14,094 nt of DNA from Ignavibacteriales bacterium. GTDB taxonomy: Bacteria > Bacteroidota > Ignavibacteria > Ignavibacteriales > Melioribacteraceae. Location: contig JAFGID010000038.1 in assembly GCA_016929735.1 (NCBI GenBank), positions 1 to 14,094 on the forward strand, written 5' to 3'. Shown here one piece after another: positions 12,880-14,094 of this stretch. Both the position numbers and the translations under genes were made by a program. Numbering within the stretch: position 1 is the first letter of the stretch; each line of letters begins with the position of its first letter. Below the pieces are notes generated by a model that searched no databases, was not told the origin of the DNA, and saw only the letters and a program-made list of their open reading frames with translations.

Positions 12880-14094
12880 ATGAGTAATCAAAGTAAAATG
12901 AAAGGAAAACTAATTAAAACAATATTGTTAATCTTGTTAGTTTTTACAACAAATCTTTTTGCACAAAAAAATGGCAAAATTACAGGCAATGTAATTGATC
13001 AGGAAACTGGAGACCCTATTATTGGTGCAAATATTATGATTGATGGAACTATGCTTGGTGCTGCAAGTGATATTGATGGTATGTTTGTAATCAATGCTGT
13101 CCCTGAAGGCAATTATGCTGTAACTTTATCTTGTATTGGTTATGCAAAGAAAACGGTTACCGATGTTAAAATAACTTCAGGACAAGTTGAAAAAATTAAT
13201 ATTACTTTAAGTCCAGAATCTTATGAAACCGAGGAAGTAACAATAACAGCAAAATTATTGAAAAATACTGATGCAGTCTTATTAAAAGATAGACAGAAAT
13301 CAAATTCAATTAGCGATGCAATTAGTAATGAGTCAATCTCTCGTTCTGGTAGCGGGAATGCAGCAGATGCTATAACAAAAGTAACGGGCACTTCAGTTGT
13401 TTCTGGAAAATATGTTTACATAAGAGGATTGGGTGATAGATATTCAAGTACTCATTTGAATGGAACAGAACTTCCAAGTGCTGACCCAGATGTAAAATCT
13501 TTTAATCTTGATTTATTTCCAAGTAATTTATTGGATAACATAGTAACGATAAAATCTTTTACTCCAGATAAACCAGGAAACTTCTCTGGTGGTTTAGTGA
13601 ATGTTGCAACAAAAGATTACCCTGAAAAATTTAATTTCAGATTTTCATCTTCAACTGCTTATAATTCAAATACAACTTTCAATAAAAATTATTTAACATA
13701 TCCGACAAGTTCAACTGATTGGTTAGGCTACGATAACGGCTCAAGAGAAATTCCGAATTTATTAAAGGACCAAAATGTTTATATACCTTCACCAAACGAA
13801 GCAAGAAGGAATCACGATTTAGCTTTACGTTTAGATGAATTAACAAAATCTTTTAATCCAGAAATGTCACCTATTCAATCCAAAGCACCAATGGATCAAA
13901 GTTATAATTTATCCATCGGTGACCAATTATCTATTTTTGGAAATCCTTTAGGATACATTGCAAGCTTAAGCTACAGCAGAAAATATTCATTTTATGAAAA
14001 CGGACAGAAAGCAAAATGGGAATTAAGTGGTAACTATGACGAAGTAAATGATCTATATAATTATTACAATTTTTCAGATACTAAAGGTAGCGAA
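12880..14094 (+). CDS. TonB-dependent outer-membrane receptor (3' partial)
   Basis: Outer-membrane active-transport receptor, energised by TonB-ExbBD; the substrate is unknown. 405 codons are visible with no stop, so the gene runs past the window end and most of the beta-barrel is missing. Signal peptide: KMKGKLIKT, then a hydrophobic run, cleavage after NLFA (residue 28). Residues about 33-110 are a carboxypeptidase-regulatory-like beta-sandwich domain (GNVIDQETGDPIIGANI, SDIDGMFVI, LSCIGY). A TonB-box-like TEEVTITA stretch (117-124) and the plug follow (about 130-245), with YVYIRGLGDRYSSTHLNG (178-195), DLFPSNLLDNIVTIKSFTPD and PGNFSGGLVNVAT. Barrel strands begin near 250. The start is set by AGGAGG at 12869. 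The phased repeats and promoter upstream, with phoBR just before, suggest it belongs to the phosphate response; a phosphate or organophosphate substrate would be inference. Confidence 0.93.
   Translation, partial: MSNQSKMKGKLIKTILLILLVFTTNLFAQKNGKITGNVIDQETGDPIIGANIMIDGTMLGAASDIDGMFVINAVPEGNYAVTLSCIGYAKKTVTDVKITSGQVEKINITLSPESYETEEVTITAKLLKNTDAVLLKDRQKSNSISDAISNESISRSGSGNAADAITKVTGTSVVSGKYVYIRGLGDRYSSTHLNGTELPSADPDVKSFNLDLFPSNLLDNIVTIKSFTPDKPGNFSGGLVNVATKDYPEKFNFRFSSSTAYNSNTTFNKNYLTYPTSSTDWLGYDNGSREIPNLLKDQNVYIPSPNEARRNHDLALRLDELTKSFNPEMSPIQSKAPMDQSYNLSIGDQLSIFGNPLGYIASLSYSRKYSFYENGQKAKWELSGNYDEVNDLYNYYNFSDTKGSE

Noticed and set aside
1..14094. CRISPR array, insertion sequence or toxin-antitoxin pair
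   Set aside because: No regularly spaced identical repeats, no transposase and no small paired genes were seen on either strand.

Overview
The window is AT-rich and reads as a chromosomal piece from the FCB (Bacteroidota/Chlorobi/Ignavibacteria) side of Bacteria. Signs of this are promoter cores of the TAnnTTTG type upstream of several genes, a SusC-like TonB-dependent receptor with a carboxypeptidase-regulatory N-terminal domain, and lipobox lipoproteins. There is also an M49 peptidase with the pentapeptide zinc motif HEISH, which I recall from Caldithrix. An Ignavibacteria/Calditrichia-like source is my best guess, from inference only.

Region 1 (1-2167) is lower glycolysis: the 3' part of gap, then pgk, in the same direction, with a small nested stem-loop between them and a bidirectional GAAA-loop terminator after pgk. 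Region 2 (2179-4052) holds a convergent, divergently promoted lipoprotein of the dipeptidyl-peptidase III (M49) type. Its most likely start is a TTG well inside the longest ORF. Region 3 (3955-5609) is a secreted DUF6600-type protein with a long Asn/Thr/Lys-rich tail, behind a good sigma-54-like -24/-12 promoter and ended by a second GAAA-loop terminator. Region 4 is a tRNA-Ser(GCU) gene at 5710-5796.

Region 5 (5881-14094) is a phosphate locus. A PiT-family phosphate transporter carries a C-terminal PhoU-like helical domain. It is followed by a secreted M28 peptidase, a PstS-like phosphate-binding lipoprotein, a PhoB-type response regulator and a PhoR-type histidine kinase. The last four are tightly packed (ATGA overlap, 14 bp and 1 bp gaps). 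After a 305-bp gap comes a TonB-dependent outer-membrane receptor that runs off the window end.

No pstCAB and no separate phoU are present here. The most notable non-coding signal is a pair of tandem, about 11-bp-phased TTAAC/TTAAT repeat arrays, one upstream of the PiT gene and one upstream of the TonB receptor. Both lie against candidate promoter cores, and both resemble Pho boxes. The model is that PhoBR, encoded between the two arrays, controls inner-membrane phosphate uptake and an outer-membrane receptor. The PstS-like protein and the PhoU-like PiT tail could supply the sensing parts that a Pst transporter normally supplies.
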